Origin: CAZYTO01 sp964650405
Lineage (GTDB): Bacteria > Acidobacteriota > Thermoanaerobaculia > Gp7-AA8
Assembly (NCBI GenBank): GCA_964650405.1
Contig: CAZYTO010000047.1
Coordinates: 1-24,862 of the forward strand
Direction of reading: 5' to 3'
DNA: 24,862 nucleotides
Every line of letters begins with the position of its first letter. Positions within the stretch are counted from its first letter, which is position 1. Position numbers and translations under genes: made by a program. The notes beneath the pieces are model-generated. The model did no database searches, was not told the DNA's origin, and saw nothing but the letters and a program-made list of their open reading frames with translations. Below, piece after piece: positions 1-7,290 of this stretch.

Positions 1-634
1 TTCTGAGTACGTTGGACTCGGGCCGTACCGACTCGACAGGTGGGAACGAGGGGCGGGGAGGCGACCAGGCGTACCAGGCCAACAGGCGGAGGATGCCGAA
101 GACGCCTGCCAGGCGGGTGAGGAAGCCGATGCGGGCCAGGCGGAGGCGGGCCCGTCCGAACGACGCCATCGTGGCGTAGAGCTGCGCCGCGGTGAAGACG
201 GCCCAGGTTCCGATGAACCAGCCGCGCCAGAAGAAGAGGGCGATGAACGAGGTGAGGAAGATCTGCGGCTGGGAGCGGACGATCTTGTAGAGGAGGATGT
301 CGCGCCGGCGCAGCGGCGCCGGGAAGGGAAACGCGATCTCGGCTGCGGTGAACTCGATGCCGCCTTCGTCGCCCGGGAAGGCCCACACCAGGATGGCCAG
401 CCCGAGGATCGCGGCGGCAGCGATGTCGAGGAAGGCGCTGTTCGGGCCAAGCTGGGCGAACTTCACGCCGGCTTTGGCGCGGCCCTGTCCCGCCCGGCGA
501 AAGACAACAAAGTAGAAATACGCCGCGCCAGCGATGGCCCCAATGAGGTAGCGCGGGTTGCGCAGCCGCTTCAGCCAGGCCACGATCCGGTTGATGAACG
601 ACTGCCAGGTGATGAGGGCGAAAGTGCCGATCAT
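1..634 (-). CDS. ABC exporter permease, N-terminal part (runs off window)
   Basis: An open frame starts at the ATG at 634-632 and continues without a stop to the window edge (211 codons seen), so the C-terminal part is missing. The N-terminus has the pattern of the putative ABC-exporter permease family (ABC_tran_2 type): an amphipathic start with LKRLRNPRYLIGA followed by a first hydrophobic helix (GAIAGAAYFYFVVF), then a second around residues 65-80 (IAAAAILGLAILVWAF) and a third near FLTSFIALFFW. A basic RRRDILLYKIVRSQP stretch precedes that helix. It lies 69 bp downstream of the ABC ATPase on the same strand, so the two probably form one exporter in the inner membrane. Substrate unknown. 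The family call rests on motif style and context; the last ~50 bases of window may be low-quality sequence. Confidence 0.75.
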   Translation of the reverse strand, partial: MIGTFALITWQSFINRIVAWLKRLRNPRYLIGAIAGAAYFYFVVFRRAGQGRAKAGVKFAQLGPNSAFLDIAAAAILGLAILVWAFPGDEGGIEFTAAEIAFPFPAPLRRRDILLYKIVRSQPQIFLTSFIALFFWRGWFIGTWAVFTAAQLYATMASFGRARLRLARIGFLTRLAGVFGILRLLAWYAWSPPRPSFPPVESVRPESNVLR

Positions 635-635
635 T

Positions 636-688
636 CGTTGATTCGCTTATCCGCTGAGTCGCTTATTCGCTGGTCGCTGGTGAGTCCT
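636..688. repeat. TTATTCGC-type array between exporter genes
   Basis: Units TTCGTTGA, TTCGCTTATCCGCTGAG, TCGCTTATTCGCTGG and TCGCTGG lie between the ABC permease and ATPase genes. It is the inverse of the GCGAATAA unit at 5932-6025. The permease ATG is directly beside it. Confidence 0.7.
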
Positions 689-703
689 AACCACGAACCA
701 CAT

Positions 704-1483
704 TCATCTCGGATTCGCGGTTTCGCTGCCCGCCGCCGCGTGTGTCGTCGTATCGGCCGACGTGATCTGGAGGAAGGCCTCTTCGAGCGAGACGTTTGCC
801 TTCCCCTGAGCGATCTGCCACTTCAGGTCGTCGATGGTGCCGTAGGCGATGCGTGCCCCGTTCTGGATGATGGCCACCGTGTCGCAGAGCTCTTCGACGA
901 GGTGCAGCAGGTGCGAGCTGAGGATGACCGCCGCGCCGTCCCCGGAGCGCCGGACGATCGATTCCTTCATCCGCCGGATGCCGAGGGGATCAAGTCCCGT
1001 GAGGGGCTCGTCGAAGATCAGCACCTCAGGATTGTGAATGAAGCCGCAGGCGATCATGAGCTTCTGTTTCATGCCTCGCGACAGCTCGCCGGGCAGGGCC
1101 TTGCGCTTGTCCGCCAGCTCGAACTCCTCGAGCAGCGGGGCGATGCGCGTGTCGACGTCGGCCACCTGGTAGAGCCGGGCCACGAAGCGGATGTGCTCCT
1201 CGACGGTGAGATAGTCGAAGAGCCGCGGCTCGTCCGGCATGAAAGCCAGCCGCTTCTTGGCCTCCACGGGATCGGTGCGCAGGTCGAAGCCGCAGATGCG
1301 GATGAAGCCGTCCGACGGCGGATGGATGCCGGCCAGAGCCCGCAGGGTGGTGGTCTTCCCCGCTCCGTTCGGGCCCACCAGCCCGAGCACCTCGCCGCGT
1401 TTGACCGAGAGCGAGAGCGCATTCACCGCCACGAACGTGCCGTAGGTCTTCGTCAGGCCGTGTACTTGGAGCGCGAGATCCAT
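704..1483 (-). CDS. ABC transporter ATP-binding protein (ABC-2 exporter type)
   Basis: This 259-residue ATPase powers an export-type ABC transporter. Visible motifs in order: Walker A GPNGAGKT at residues 37-44, a Q-loop region reading FMPDEP near 81-86 (acidic residue at the usual Gln, common in ABC-2 ATPases), signature LSRGM at 134-138, Walker B VLIFDE at 154-159 followed by the D-loop TGLD, and the switch His at 191 in SSHLLHL. The start is set at the ATG at 1483 (MDLALQVHGLTKTYG). The frame stays open for 51 more codons upstream, but those codons are translation of a GTTGCGG tandem array and look non-coding. A TATCAT hexamer (1498-1493) sits 9 nt before the ATG. The permease gene follows on the same strand, so this is a two-gene exporter operon. 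The C-terminal tail (residues ~245-259) is Ala/Thr-rich and may derive from repeat sequence. Confidence 0.93.
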   Translation of the reverse strand: MDLALQVHGLTKTYGTFVAVNALSLSVKRGEVLGLVGPNGAGKTTTLRALAGIHPPSDGFIRICGFDLRTDPVEAKKRLAFMPDEPRLFDYLTVEEHIRFVARLYQVADVDTRIAPLLEEFELADKRKALPGELSRGMKQKLMIACGFIHNPEVLIFDEPLTGLDPLGIRRMKESIVRRSGDGAAVILSSHLLHLVEELCDTVAIIQNGARIAYGTIDDLKWQIAQGKANVSLEEAFLQITSADTTTHAAAGSETANPR

Positions 1484-1500
1484 GCGTGCGTGATGATACG

Positions 1501-1620
1501 GGTTCGGGGTTGCTGAGTTGCTGGGTTTCTCGGTTGCGAGGTTGCGAGGTTGCGGGGTTGCTGCTGCAACCTGGCAGGCTGAGCCCCGCAACCCCGCAAC
1601 CCCGCAACCCAGCAACCGAG
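1501..1620. repeat. Inverted tandem array, GTTGCGG/GTTGCTG family
   Basis: Tandem 7-8 bp units (GGTTGCTG, GGTTGCGA, GGTTGCGG) fill 1501-1563, and the inverse units (CCCGCAAC, CCCAGCAAC) fill 1565-1618 after a short centre (ACCTGGCAGGCTGAG). The whole element can fold into one long hairpin. It lies between the divergent ABC ATPase and lipoprotein genes. A second member of the same family is at 10249-10305. Confidence 0.9.
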
Positions 1621-1659
1621 CTACCCGTACCGGCACGGCTCGTGAAGCGAAGGGCAGTG

Positions 1660-2718
1660 ATGCGTACTGTGCCGTGGAGGTTCATCACCATCGTCACGGC
1701 GACGACGGCGATCCTGCTATCGCTGCTCCTGTTGCCGGCGTGTTGTTGCCTGCAGCGCCTGCCGCCACAGCCGGATCAGGCGCCGGTGATCCGCATCCCT
1801 CCGATCGGCACGGAGCCGATCCCGACGCCCACCGAGGCGGCGGCGAAGGCGCCGACGCAGACGCAGATGCACGACGTCTGGTTCTTCGTCGACGAGGACA
1901 CCTACCTCGACATCCGCGATCTGCGGGGAGAGATGGTGTCGAAGGAGCCGGGCACGCCGCTCAACTTCGACAACAAGACCTCGTTCATCCTCCACGTCGA
2001 CACGGGCACGATCGGGATGCGCGGTACGAGTCTCGATCACCTGATGAACCGGTACGTCTTCGGCTACCCCAACCCGCCGCTGCGCCGCCTGCACGTGACG
2101 ACTCGGGGAACGCAGCTCGTGCAGCAGGGGATCATCCATAAGATCGTCGACATCCCGTTCACCATGGTCGCGGACGTGTCGGTGTCGAAGGGAATGCTCC
2201 GCCTCCACCCGGCCAAGCTCGACATCTTCGGTATCAGCGGCCTCGGCCTCCTGAGGGCGTTGGGAATGACGATGGAGAAGATGCTCAAGCTACCGCACGA
2301 GCGCGGCGTCTCTGCGGAAGTCAACGACCTGTTGCTCGATCCGCAGAAGATGCTCCCGCCGCCGCAGACGACGCTGACTCTGGTCGCGGCCCGCGTGGAA
2401 GGCGATGAACTGGTCCAGATCTTCGACGCAGGCCGCCGCCTCGCGACGCTGCATGTGCCGCATCCGGAAGTGAAGAACTGGATGTACTACCGCGGCGGCA
2501 CGCTGCGCATGGGCAAGCTGCTCATGGTCGACGCGAACATGCAGGTGGCCGATACCGATCCGTCCGATCCGTTCTCGTTCTACATCGACCGCTACAACGA
2601 CCAGCTCGTAGCCGGCTTCTCCCGCAATCAGCCGGACTACGGCCTGCTGGTGTTCATGCGCGACTTCGACGGCGTCGGGACGCCGCTGAAGCCGGGAGAG
2701 AAGCGGGCGGGGGAGTGA
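1660..2718 (+). CDS. Unrecognised lipoprotein-like exported protein
   Basis: A 352-residue protein I do not recognise. The start is placed at the ATG at 1660 because codons upstream are array sequence; a GTG immediately before it (1657) is an alternative. Residues 1-30 form a signal sequence: a short basic head (MRTVPWRF), a hydrophobic core (IVTATTAILLSLLLL) and PACCC, where the first Cys fits a lipobox (LPAC), so it may be a lipoprotein. A Pro/Thr-rich linker follows (residues ~33-70), then a folded region without membrane helices (DVWFFVDEDTYLDIRDLRGE onward to the end). An LMNRYVFGYPNPPLRR segment and the LDIFGISGLGLLRALGMTMEKML segment loosely recall lipid-binding AsmA/LmeA-like folds, but this is a weak impression. 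It is transcribed alone, divergent from the ABC exporter. Confidence 0.75.
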   Translation: MRTVPWRFITIVTATTAILLSLLLLPACCCLQRLPPQPDQAPVIRIPPIGTEPIPTPTEAAAKAPTQTQMHDVWFFVDEDTYLDIRDLRGEMVSKEPGTPLNFDNKTSFILHVDTGTIGMRGTSLDHLMNRYVFGYPNPPLRRLHVTTRGTQLVQQGIIHKIVDIPFTMVADVSVSKGMLRLHPAKLDIFGISGLGLLRALGMTMEKMLKLPHERGVSAEVNDLLLDPQKMLPPPQTTLTLVAARVEGDELVQIFDAGRRLATLHVPHPEVKNWMYYRGGTLRMGKLLMVDANMQVADTDPSDPFSFYIDRYNDQLVAGFSRNQPDYGLLVFMRDFDGVGTPLKPGEKRAGE

Positions 2719-2756
2719 GGGGAGGTCGAGCGTGGGGCGGTGAGCGCGATGAGCCG

Positions 2757-2935
2757 CCCGGCTGGCTTTGCACCTAAAGCCGGCTTGAGCCTGATCACAA
2801 AGGCTGGAAGGCTGGAAGGCTGAAAGGCTGAAAGGGCCAGAGGCAGCGCGGGGTTTCCTTCCAGCCTTCCAGCCTTCCAGCCTTTCAGCCTTGCTCGAGA
2901 CCGATACTTCTGACTTAAGTGCAAAGACCCGCCGG
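2757..2935. repeat. MITE-like element: outer inverted repeat around an AAGGCTGG array
   Basis: Units of 8 bp (AAGGCTGG, AAGGCTGA) fill 2799-2836 and their inverse (CCAGCCTT, TTCAGCCTT) fills 2858-2892, with about 20 bp between. Outside this array lie imperfect ~22-bp inverted repeats: 2757-2779 (CCCGGCTGGCTTTGCACC...) and 2913-2934 (inverse reads CCGGCGGGTCTTTGCACTT...). The segment is flanked by the lipoprotein gene and the cold-shock gene. The left outer repeat also forms a local hairpin (2761-2784, GCTGGCTTT / AAAGCCGGC) that could end transcription of the lipoprotein gene, although no T-run follows. Downstream at 2945-2972 is a short CGCTCGCC repeat. Confidence 0.7.
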
Positions 2936-2975
2936 CTCTTCCTGCTCGCCGCTCGCCGCAAACCGCTCGCCCGAA

Positions 2976-3004
2976 ACCAAAAGAGCGGCCCTTCGGCCGC
3001 TCTT
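2976..3004 (-). terminator. Intrinsic terminator of the cold-shock gene
   Basis: A perfect 10-bp stem AAGAGCGGCC / GGCCGCTCTT with a 4-nt loop lies at 2981-3004, 24 bp after the stop codon of the minus-strand cold-shock gene. Read on the minus strand, the stem is followed by TTGGTTTCGG, a modest T-rich tail that continues the TT of the stem base. Position and form fit an intrinsic terminator for that gene. Confidence 0.75.
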
Positions 3005-3028
3005 CGAGGAACGCGTGGAGTCCGGCGG

Positions 3029-3232
3029 TCAGACGGGGACGACGTTCGCTGCCTGGAGGCCTTTCGGTCCCTGGATCAGGTCGAACTCGACGCTGGCGCC
3101 CTCGGAGAGAGAGCGGAAGCCCTTGGCCTGGATGGCGGAGAAGTGCACGAACACATCCTCGCCCGAGGCCGTGGTGATGAAGCCGAAACCCTTCGCATCG
3201 TTGAACCACTTGACAGTACCGGTGCTGCGCAT
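3029..3232 (-). CDS. Cold-shock domain protein (CspA family)
   Basis: A 67-residue protein of the usual CspA length. It is a single-stranded nucleic-acid-binding OB fold that acts as an RNA chaperone in the cytoplasm. The two RNA-binding motifs are intact: RNP1 as KGFGFI (residues ~14-19) and RNP2 as VFVHFSAI (~27-34). The start MRSTGTVKWFN matches the family. On the minus strand an AAGGAG Shine-Dalgarno lies about 10 nt before the ATG; it overlaps a GGAGATCTCC palindrome (3238-3247). The 5' region up to ~3310 is AT-richer than its surroundings and contains TTGACA at 3308-3303, but no matching -10 at normal spacing is clear. It is monocistronic, ending at the terminator at 2981-3004. Confidence 0.97.
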   Translation of the reverse strand: MRSTGTVKWFNDAKGFGFITTASGEDVFVHFSAIQAKGFRSLSEGASVEFDLIQGPKGLQAANVVPV

Positions 3233-3363
3233 CTTGGGGAGATCTCCTTGAAAAGTAGTGCTATGCGGTGCTTCTTCGAGTTGCCGAATTCAACCTGTTC
3301 CCTGTCAACAGAATTTCCGGCCGCGCGCTGGCGGCGCCGTACGGCTGAGCGTGTCGAGGGCGG

Positions 3364-3470
3364 AAGTGCCGAGTGCCGGGTGCCGAGTGCCGAGCGGGGC
3401 ATGAGGCATGAGTAACAATGAGGCCTGCCCCCACGCCTCATGCCTTCAAGGCTCAGCGCCCGGTACTCAG
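3364..3470. repeat. GAGTGCC tandem array with GGGGCATGAGGC core
   Basis: Units GAGTGCC/GGGTGCC/GAGTGCC at 3364-3392 lead into GGGGCATGAGGCATGAG (3396-3412). The inverse core GCCTCATGCC lies at 3435-3444 and degenerate inverse units (GCGCCCGGTACTCAG) end at 3470. It fills the gap between the divergent cold-shock and PPIase genes. The upstream stretch 3309-3363 shows no gene or clear signal. Confidence 0.8.
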
Positions 3471-3545
3471 GACTGACGATTCAATTGACGCGAAGCCGCG
3501 CGCTGTCCCGGACGCTGCTATCCTTCGCCGCGGAGCGGAACCACG

Positions 3546-4508
3546 TTGAAAAAAGACCTCGCCCTCGCCCTTGCCGCCGTTGCCGTCATCGCCGGCATCA
3601 CCTACGGCCTCAACTCCATGCGCCCGAACCTTCCACCGACGCCGTCGAAGCCGTATTCACTCGGCCTGACCCCCAACAAGAAAGGGCCGGAGAACGTCGT
3701 CATGCGCGTCAACGGCGTGGCGGTCACCGAGGCGGAGTTCACCAACGCGTTCCAACTGCTGCCGGAGGAACTGCAGCGGCAGTTCTCCAGCCCGGCCGGG
3801 AAGCATGCCTTCGCCGAGCAGTACATCCGCTACAAGCTGCTGGAGCAGGAGGGGGAGCGGACGGGCGTCGAAAACGATCCGCGGGTGCAGGCGGTGCTGG
3901 AGGCGCAGCGGACCGGCGTTCTGGCCAATGCCGCTATGGCCAGCCTCGTCAAGATGCCCAACGAGCAGGTCCTTCGCCAGTACTACAACGAGCACAAAGG
4001 GGAGTTCGTGACGGTCGAGCTCAGTCACATCGTCTTCGCCTGCCAGGGGGGCCAGTTGCGGCCGCGCAACGGCGGCGCTCCTCCCACCCAGCAGCAGGCG
4101 GTGCAGAAGGCGGTCGACCTCTACCGGCAGCTCCGCGGCGGCGCCGACTTTGCCACCCTGGCCGCCGCCGTTTCGGACGATCCCACGACGGCGCCGAACG
4201 GCGGCAGGCTCGGGCCGGTGTCCAAGGGGATGCTGCCGGCCGAGATCGAGTCGCAGGTCTTCCGCGTTCCGCCGGGCCAGTTCAGCGGTCCCATCCCTTC
4301 GCGCCTGGGGATCCACGTCTTCAAGCTCGGCCAGCCGGTCGTGCAGCCTTACGAAGCGGTGCGGAACTTCGTGACGAACCGCGTTCGCCAGCAGAACACC
4401 CTCGACCGCGTGGAGAACCTGCGCAAGTCGGCCAAGGTCGACTTCGATCCGAAGTTCTTCCCCGATGCCGGGACGTGGGGAAAGACACCCGGCGCGCCGC
4501 CTTCCTAG
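3546..4508 (+). CDS. Parvulin-type peptidyl-prolyl isomerase (PpiC/SurA-like), membrane-anchored
   Basis: A 320-residue envelope folding factor. It starts at TTG 3546, chosen because GGAG (~3532) is well spaced, residues 1-25 then form a signal/anchor (KKDLALALAAVAVIAGITYGL), and no ATG or GTG fits as well. After a Pro-rich linker, residues ~57-155 form a SurA-N-like helical chaperone region (VMRVNGVAVTEAEF...). A parvulin PPIase domain spans ~156-275, with ELSHIVFA at its first strand, DFATLAAAVSDDP, GGRLGPVSKGMLP and PSRLGIHVFKL as the typical landmarks. The C-terminal tail is helical. It probably isomerises prolyl bonds in exported proteins. A TATCCT -10-like hexamer is at 3519-3524. The response regulator follows after 26 bp. 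Confidence 0.9.
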   Translation: MKKDLALALAAVAVIAGITYGLNSMRPNLPPTPSKPYSLGLTPNKKGPENVVMRVNGVAVTEAEFTNAFQLLPEELQRQFSSPAGKHAFAEQYIRYKLLEQEGERTGVENDPRVQAVLEAQRTGVLANAAMASLVKMPNEQVLRQYYNEHKGEFVTVELSHIVFACQGGQLRPRNGGAPPTQQQAVQKAVDLYRQLRGGADFATLAAAVSDDPTTAPNGGRLGPVSKGMLPAEIESQVFRVPPGQFSGPIPSRLGIHVFKLGQPVVQPYEAVRNFVTNRVRQQNTLDRVENLRKSAKVDFDPKFFPDAGTWGKTPGAPPS

Positions 4509-4534
4509 ACGTCTGTTACACTCCCATTCACCGC

Positions 4535-4915
4535 ATGTCCACGAACGGTCGCCGGGTACTGGTCGTCGAAGACAACGACATGAACATGCAGCTCGTCGAG
4601 TACCTCCTCGAAGAGGGTGGGATCGACATCGTCAAAGCGACGAGCGGCGAGGAAGCGTTGTCCATCACCCGGAGTGCCGCTCCCTTCGACCTCATTCTCA
4701 TGGACATCCACCTTCCGGGCATGGACGGCCTCTCCGTCGTCCGGGCCATGAAAGGCGACACCCGCACGGCGCGCGTGCCCATCCTGGCGCTCACCGCCCA
4801 CGCCATGCGCGGCGACAAGGACCGATTCCTCGACGCCGGCTGTGACGGCTACATCTCCAAGCCGATCGACGTGAAGACGTTCCTCTCCTCGATCGAGCAG
4901 TACCTCGACCGGTGA
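4535..4915 (+). CDS. Single-domain response regulator (CheY/DivK-like)
   Basis: A 126-residue stand-alone receiver domain with no output domain. The acidic pair E12/D13 (VVEDND), the phospho-acceptor D57 (LILMDIHLPG), the switch Thr87 (LALTAHA) and Lys109 (ISKPID) are all present, so it should be phosphorylated by a histidine kinase encoded elsewhere. The sequence style (VVEDNDMNMQL, MDIHLPGMDG, DAGCDGYISKPI) resembles the DivK group. The start is the ATG at 4535; a TACACT hexamer at 4517-4522 suggests a very short leader (about 5 nt). Its TGA stop overlaps the GTG start of the next gene (GTGA), so the two are translationally coupled. Output is probably by protein-protein contact. Confidence 0.95.
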   Translation: MSTNGRRVLVVEDNDMNMQLVEYLLEEGGIDIVKATSGEEALSITRSAAPFDLILMDIHLPGMDGLSVVRAMKGDTRTARVPILALTAHAMRGDKDRFLDAGCDGYISKPIDVKTFLSSIEQYLDR

Positions 4916-5766
4916 CGCTCACCGCCCGGGTCAAGCGCCTGATCCCGGCGGCGGTGAAGCGATGGTTCCGCGGTGCGGCCCTCCTGATCGAGGACCTCCT
5001 GCATCCCCCTCCCCGCGGCTATCCGCCTCTGCACCTGCAGTACGACGGCCCGCGCGGGTATGGCGTGTTTCGGCAGAACGGCGATGAGGCGTTCGCGTTC
5101 TATCGCAACGAGGCCGGGTTGACGCCGGAGCTGGCCATCCTCGACATCGGCAGTGGCATCGGCCGCAAGACCCTGCCTCTGCTCGGCTATCTGGCCGGGC
5201 GCGGCCGGTACACCGGGGTCGACGTCGATCCGCGCGGCGTTCGCTGGTGTAAGCGCCATATCTCCAGGCGCGACGGGCGCTTCGCTTTCTTCCGCCTCGA
5301 CGTCTACAACAAGCACTACAACCCGCGGGGCGCGCTCCATCCGGAAGACGTCGTGCTCCCGTTTCCCGCCGGCGAGTTCGATCTGGTGGCGGTCTGGTCG
5401 GTTTTCACGCACATCTATCCGAGCGCCATCGAACACTATCTGGCCGAAGCGGCTCGGGTGTTGAAGCCGGGCAGCCGGCTCTGTGCGTCGTACTTCCTGA
5501 CCACGGATGCCGAGGCGATGCGCACCGGCACGACCGCAGTGGGGAAGCTCTTCGAGCTGCCGGAGAGCGGATGCTGGACGAACAATCCGGACCTCCCCGA
5601 GCACTTCATCGCCGTGGACGAAGCGTGGCTTCGCGGCATCTACACGAAGTACGGGTTGACGATCGAGGAACCGGTCCGGAAGGGATCGTGGTCGGGACAC
5701 CCCATTCCGGCCATCTACGACAACCTGAACTTCCAGGACATCGTGATCGCCCGCCGGAGCGGCTGA
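4912..5766 (+). CDS. Class I SAM-dependent methyltransferase
   Basis: A 284-residue methyltransferase starting with GTG at 4912, overlapping the stop of the response regulator by GTGA. Motif I is LDIGSGIG (residues 77-84), followed by the acidic ribose-binding segment YTGVDVDP about 25 residues later. A motif-IV-like FDLVAVWSVFTHIYP and the post-motif ARVLKPGSRL with a following strand (CASYFLTT) complete a Methyltransf_11/25 Rossmann fold. The ~70-residue N-terminal region contains a basic amphipathic helix (VKRLIPAAVKRWFRGAALL), which could contact membrane or substrate. The substrate cannot be told; relatives modify small molecules, sugars or lipids. Coupling to a receiver domain suggests shared expression, not necessarily shared function. 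Confidence 0.9.
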   Translation: MTLTARVKRLIPAAVKRWFRGAALLIEDLLHPPPRGYPPLHLQYDGPRGYGVFRQNGDEAFAFYRNEAGLTPELAILDIGSGIGRKTLPLLGYLAGRGRYTGVDVDPRGVRWCKRHISRRDGRFAFFRLDVYNKHYNPRGALHPEDVVLPFPAGEFDLVAVWSVFTHIYPSAIEHYLAEAARVLKPGSRLCASYFLTTDAEAMRTGTTAVGKLFELPESGCWTNNPDLPEHFIAVDEAWLRGIYTKYGLTIEEPVRKGSWSGHPIPAIYDNLNFQDIVIARRSG

Positions 5767-5770
5767 GGCC

Positions 5771-6026
5771 GAGCGGGAGGAGGCGAGCGGCGAGCGGGGC
5801 GCTTTGAAGGTGAGGTGGCTCATCCGGGCCAGCGTGTTAGACGACGCGTGGGGAGACGCCTCACGCGGAGAACGCGGGGGACGCGGAGAAGAGCCGAGCC
5901 GGTTTCGGCAGGACCAAGAGCGCGCGATCGGCGAACAGCGAACCGCGAATAAGGCGAATAAGGCGAATAAGCGAATAAGGCGAATAAGCGAATAGGCGAA
6001 TAAGCGAATAGGCGAATAAGCGAATC
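5771..6026. repeat. Mixed tandem repeat region: CGAGCGG, ACGCGGAGA and GCGAATAA units
   Basis: This intergenic stretch has three unit types in one orientation: GCGAGCGG at 5771-5799, ACGCGGAGA/ACGCGGGGG at 5868-5895, and a long GCGAATAA/GGCGAATAA/GCGAATAGG array at 5932-6025, introduced by GCGAACAGCGAACC. The inverse of the GCGAATAA unit occurs at 636-688. The array ends 4 bp before the TAGACT hexamer of the next gene. No gene is seen here. Confidence 0.85.
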
Positions 6027-6029
6027 CGA

Positions 6030-6043
6030 TAGACTCCGCCCCA
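6030..6043 (+). promoter_or_regulatory. Putative leaderless -10 element (TAGACT)
   Basis: TAGACT at 6030-6035 is followed by 7 nt (CCGCCCC) and then ATG at 6043. With the usual -10 to start-site distance the transcript would begin at the ATG. There is no Shine-Dalgarno and no recognisable -35, as the upstream bases are tandem repeat. Confidence 0.5.
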
Positions 6044-7179
6044 TGATGAACATTCTCGTCCTCGGCGCGGGCCGCATGGGTCTCGGCGCCGTTCACGATC
6101 TCGTCCGCCAGCCGGACGTCACCACGGTCACCGTCGCCGATGCCGTGGCCGGGAAAGCGCGGCACGTCGCGTCGGTTATCGGCTCGCCCAAGGTGAATCC
6201 CGTCCAGATCGACGTCAGCGATCACACCGCGGTGGTCGCGCTCATGAAGCAGCATGCGTCGGCCATCAGTTGTGTGAACTACTGGCTGAACGAGAAGCTG
6301 GCCCGCGCTGCCATCGAGGCCGGCTGCCACTTCTGCGACCTCGGAGGGAACAACACGGTCGTCGACGCCGAGCTGGCCCTCGACGAGGAGGCCCGGGCCC
6401 GCGGGATCAACGTCATTCCCGACTGCGGGCTCGCGCCGGGCATGGTGGCCGTGCTCGTAGCCCACGGCGCCCAGCGCTTTCGGCAGCTCGAGGAGATCCA
6501 CATCCGCGTGGGCGGCCTGCCGCAACAGCCCCGGCCGCCGCTCGACTATCAGCTCGTGTTCTCCGTGGAAGGGCTCATCAACGAATACATCGAGCCGGCC
6601 CGGGTCATTCGCGGGGGCACCATCGTCGAAGTCGAGTCGATGACGGAGATCGAAGCGCTCGACTTTCCCGCACCGTTCGGGACGATGGAAGCCTTCCAGA
6701 CCTCGGGAGGGACGTCGACGCTCCCGGACACGTTCCGCGGCAAGGTGCAGGAGCTGGACTACAAGACCATCCGCTACAGCGGCCACTGCGCGAAGTTCAA
6801 GACGATGATCGACCTCGGTCTCTGCTCGAGTGAGCCCATCGACGTGGACGGCGCGCAGGTCAAGCCGCGGCGGGTTCTGGGCGACCTCCTCGTGCGCAAC
6901 CTGCCGGCCGACGAGCCGGACGTCGTGCTCGTGCGCGTGGAGTTCGCCGGCGGTGGGAAACGCCTCCGCTACGACATCATCGACTACGCCGACGCGGCGG
7001 CCGGCCTGAGCGCCATGATGCGTACCACCGCCTTCCCGGCGTCCATCGTGGCCCTGATGATGGCCCGCAACGAGACGCTGGCCAAGGGCGCGCTGCCGCA
7101 GGAGCGCTGCATCGAGCCGACGCTGTTCCTGAACGAACTGGCCGCGCGGCATATCGACGTGCACCAGACGTGGATGTGA
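6043..7179 (+). CDS. Saccharopine dehydrogenase / lysine 6-dehydrogenase-like oxidoreductase
   Basis: A 378-residue NAD(P)-dependent enzyme of the saccharopine dehydrogenase fold. The Rossmann glycine motif is GAGRMG at residues 8-13 right after the first strand (ILVL). Further family landmarks are SCVNYWLNEKLARAAIEAGCHFCDLGGN and the conserved IPDCGLAPGM, typical of the lysine 6-dehydrogenase (Lys6DH) and carboxynorspermidine-type relatives. The C-terminal substrate domain (DYQLVFSVEGLINEY... TLRYSGH-like KTIRYSGHCAKF) is complete and ends in a short tail. Probable reaction: oxidative deamination of L-lysine or a related amine, but the exact substrate is not settled by sequence. Two ATGs are adjacent (6043 and 6046). 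The first has the leaderless spacing. No lysine-pathway neighbours are present. Confidence 0.9.
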   Translation: MMNILVLGAGRMGLGAVHDLVRQPDVTTVTVADAVAGKARHVASVIGSPKVNPVQIDVSDHTAVVALMKQHASAISCVNYWLNEKLARAAIEAGCHFCDLGGNNTVVDAELALDEEARARGINVIPDCGLAPGMVAVLVAHGAQRFRQLEEIHIRVGGLPQQPRPPLDYQLVFSVEGLINEYIEPARVIRGGTIVEVESMTEIEALDFPAPFGTMEAFQTSGGTSTLPDTFRGKVQELDYKTIRYSGHCAKFKTMIDLGLCSSEPIDVDGAQVKPRRVLGDLLVRNLPADEPDVVLVRVEFAGGGKRLRYDIIDYADAAAGLSAMMRTTAFPASIVALMMARNETLAKGALPQERCIEPTLFLNELAARHIDVHQTWM

Positions 7180-7185
7180 CGAAGA

Positions 7186-7276
7186 GAGTGCCGAGTGCCG
7201 AGTGCTGAGTGCCGAGGGGGCATGAGGCCTGAGTGGTACTCCGCACTCCGCACTCGGCACTCGGCACTCGGCACTC
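7186..7276. repeat. Inverted tandem array, GAGTGCC family
   Basis: Four GAGTGCC-type units at 7186-7214 lead to GGGGCATGAGGCCTGAG (7217-7233). After a short centre come inverse units CCGCACT, CCGCACTCGGCACTCGG up to 7276. It fills the whole gap between the dehydrogenase and the small membrane-protein gene and could form a ~40-bp-arm hairpin. The -10 element of the next gene begins 2 bp later. Confidence 0.9.
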
Positions 7277-7277
7277 T

Positions 7278-7290
7278 TATACTTCGCGTA
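7278..7290 (+). promoter_or_regulatory. Putative leaderless -10 element (TATACT)
   Basis: TATACT at 7278-7283 is followed by 6 nt (TCGCGT) and ATG at 7290. No Shine-Dalgarno is present. The hexamer is close to the TATAAT consensus. Confidence 0.5.

Noticed and set aside
1026..1697. Second minus-strand frame over the ABC ATPase region
   Set aside because: It overlaps the ATPase in another frame, and its N-terminus is array translation.
3303..3308. TTGACA (minus strand) as a -35 for the cold-shock gene
   Set aside because: No convincing -10 lies at 16-19 bp; kept only as a remark.
4849..7260. 803-codon minus-strand open frame
   Set aside because: Antisense shadow of the methyltransferase and dehydrogenase genes; it runs through tandem arrays and shows no domain.
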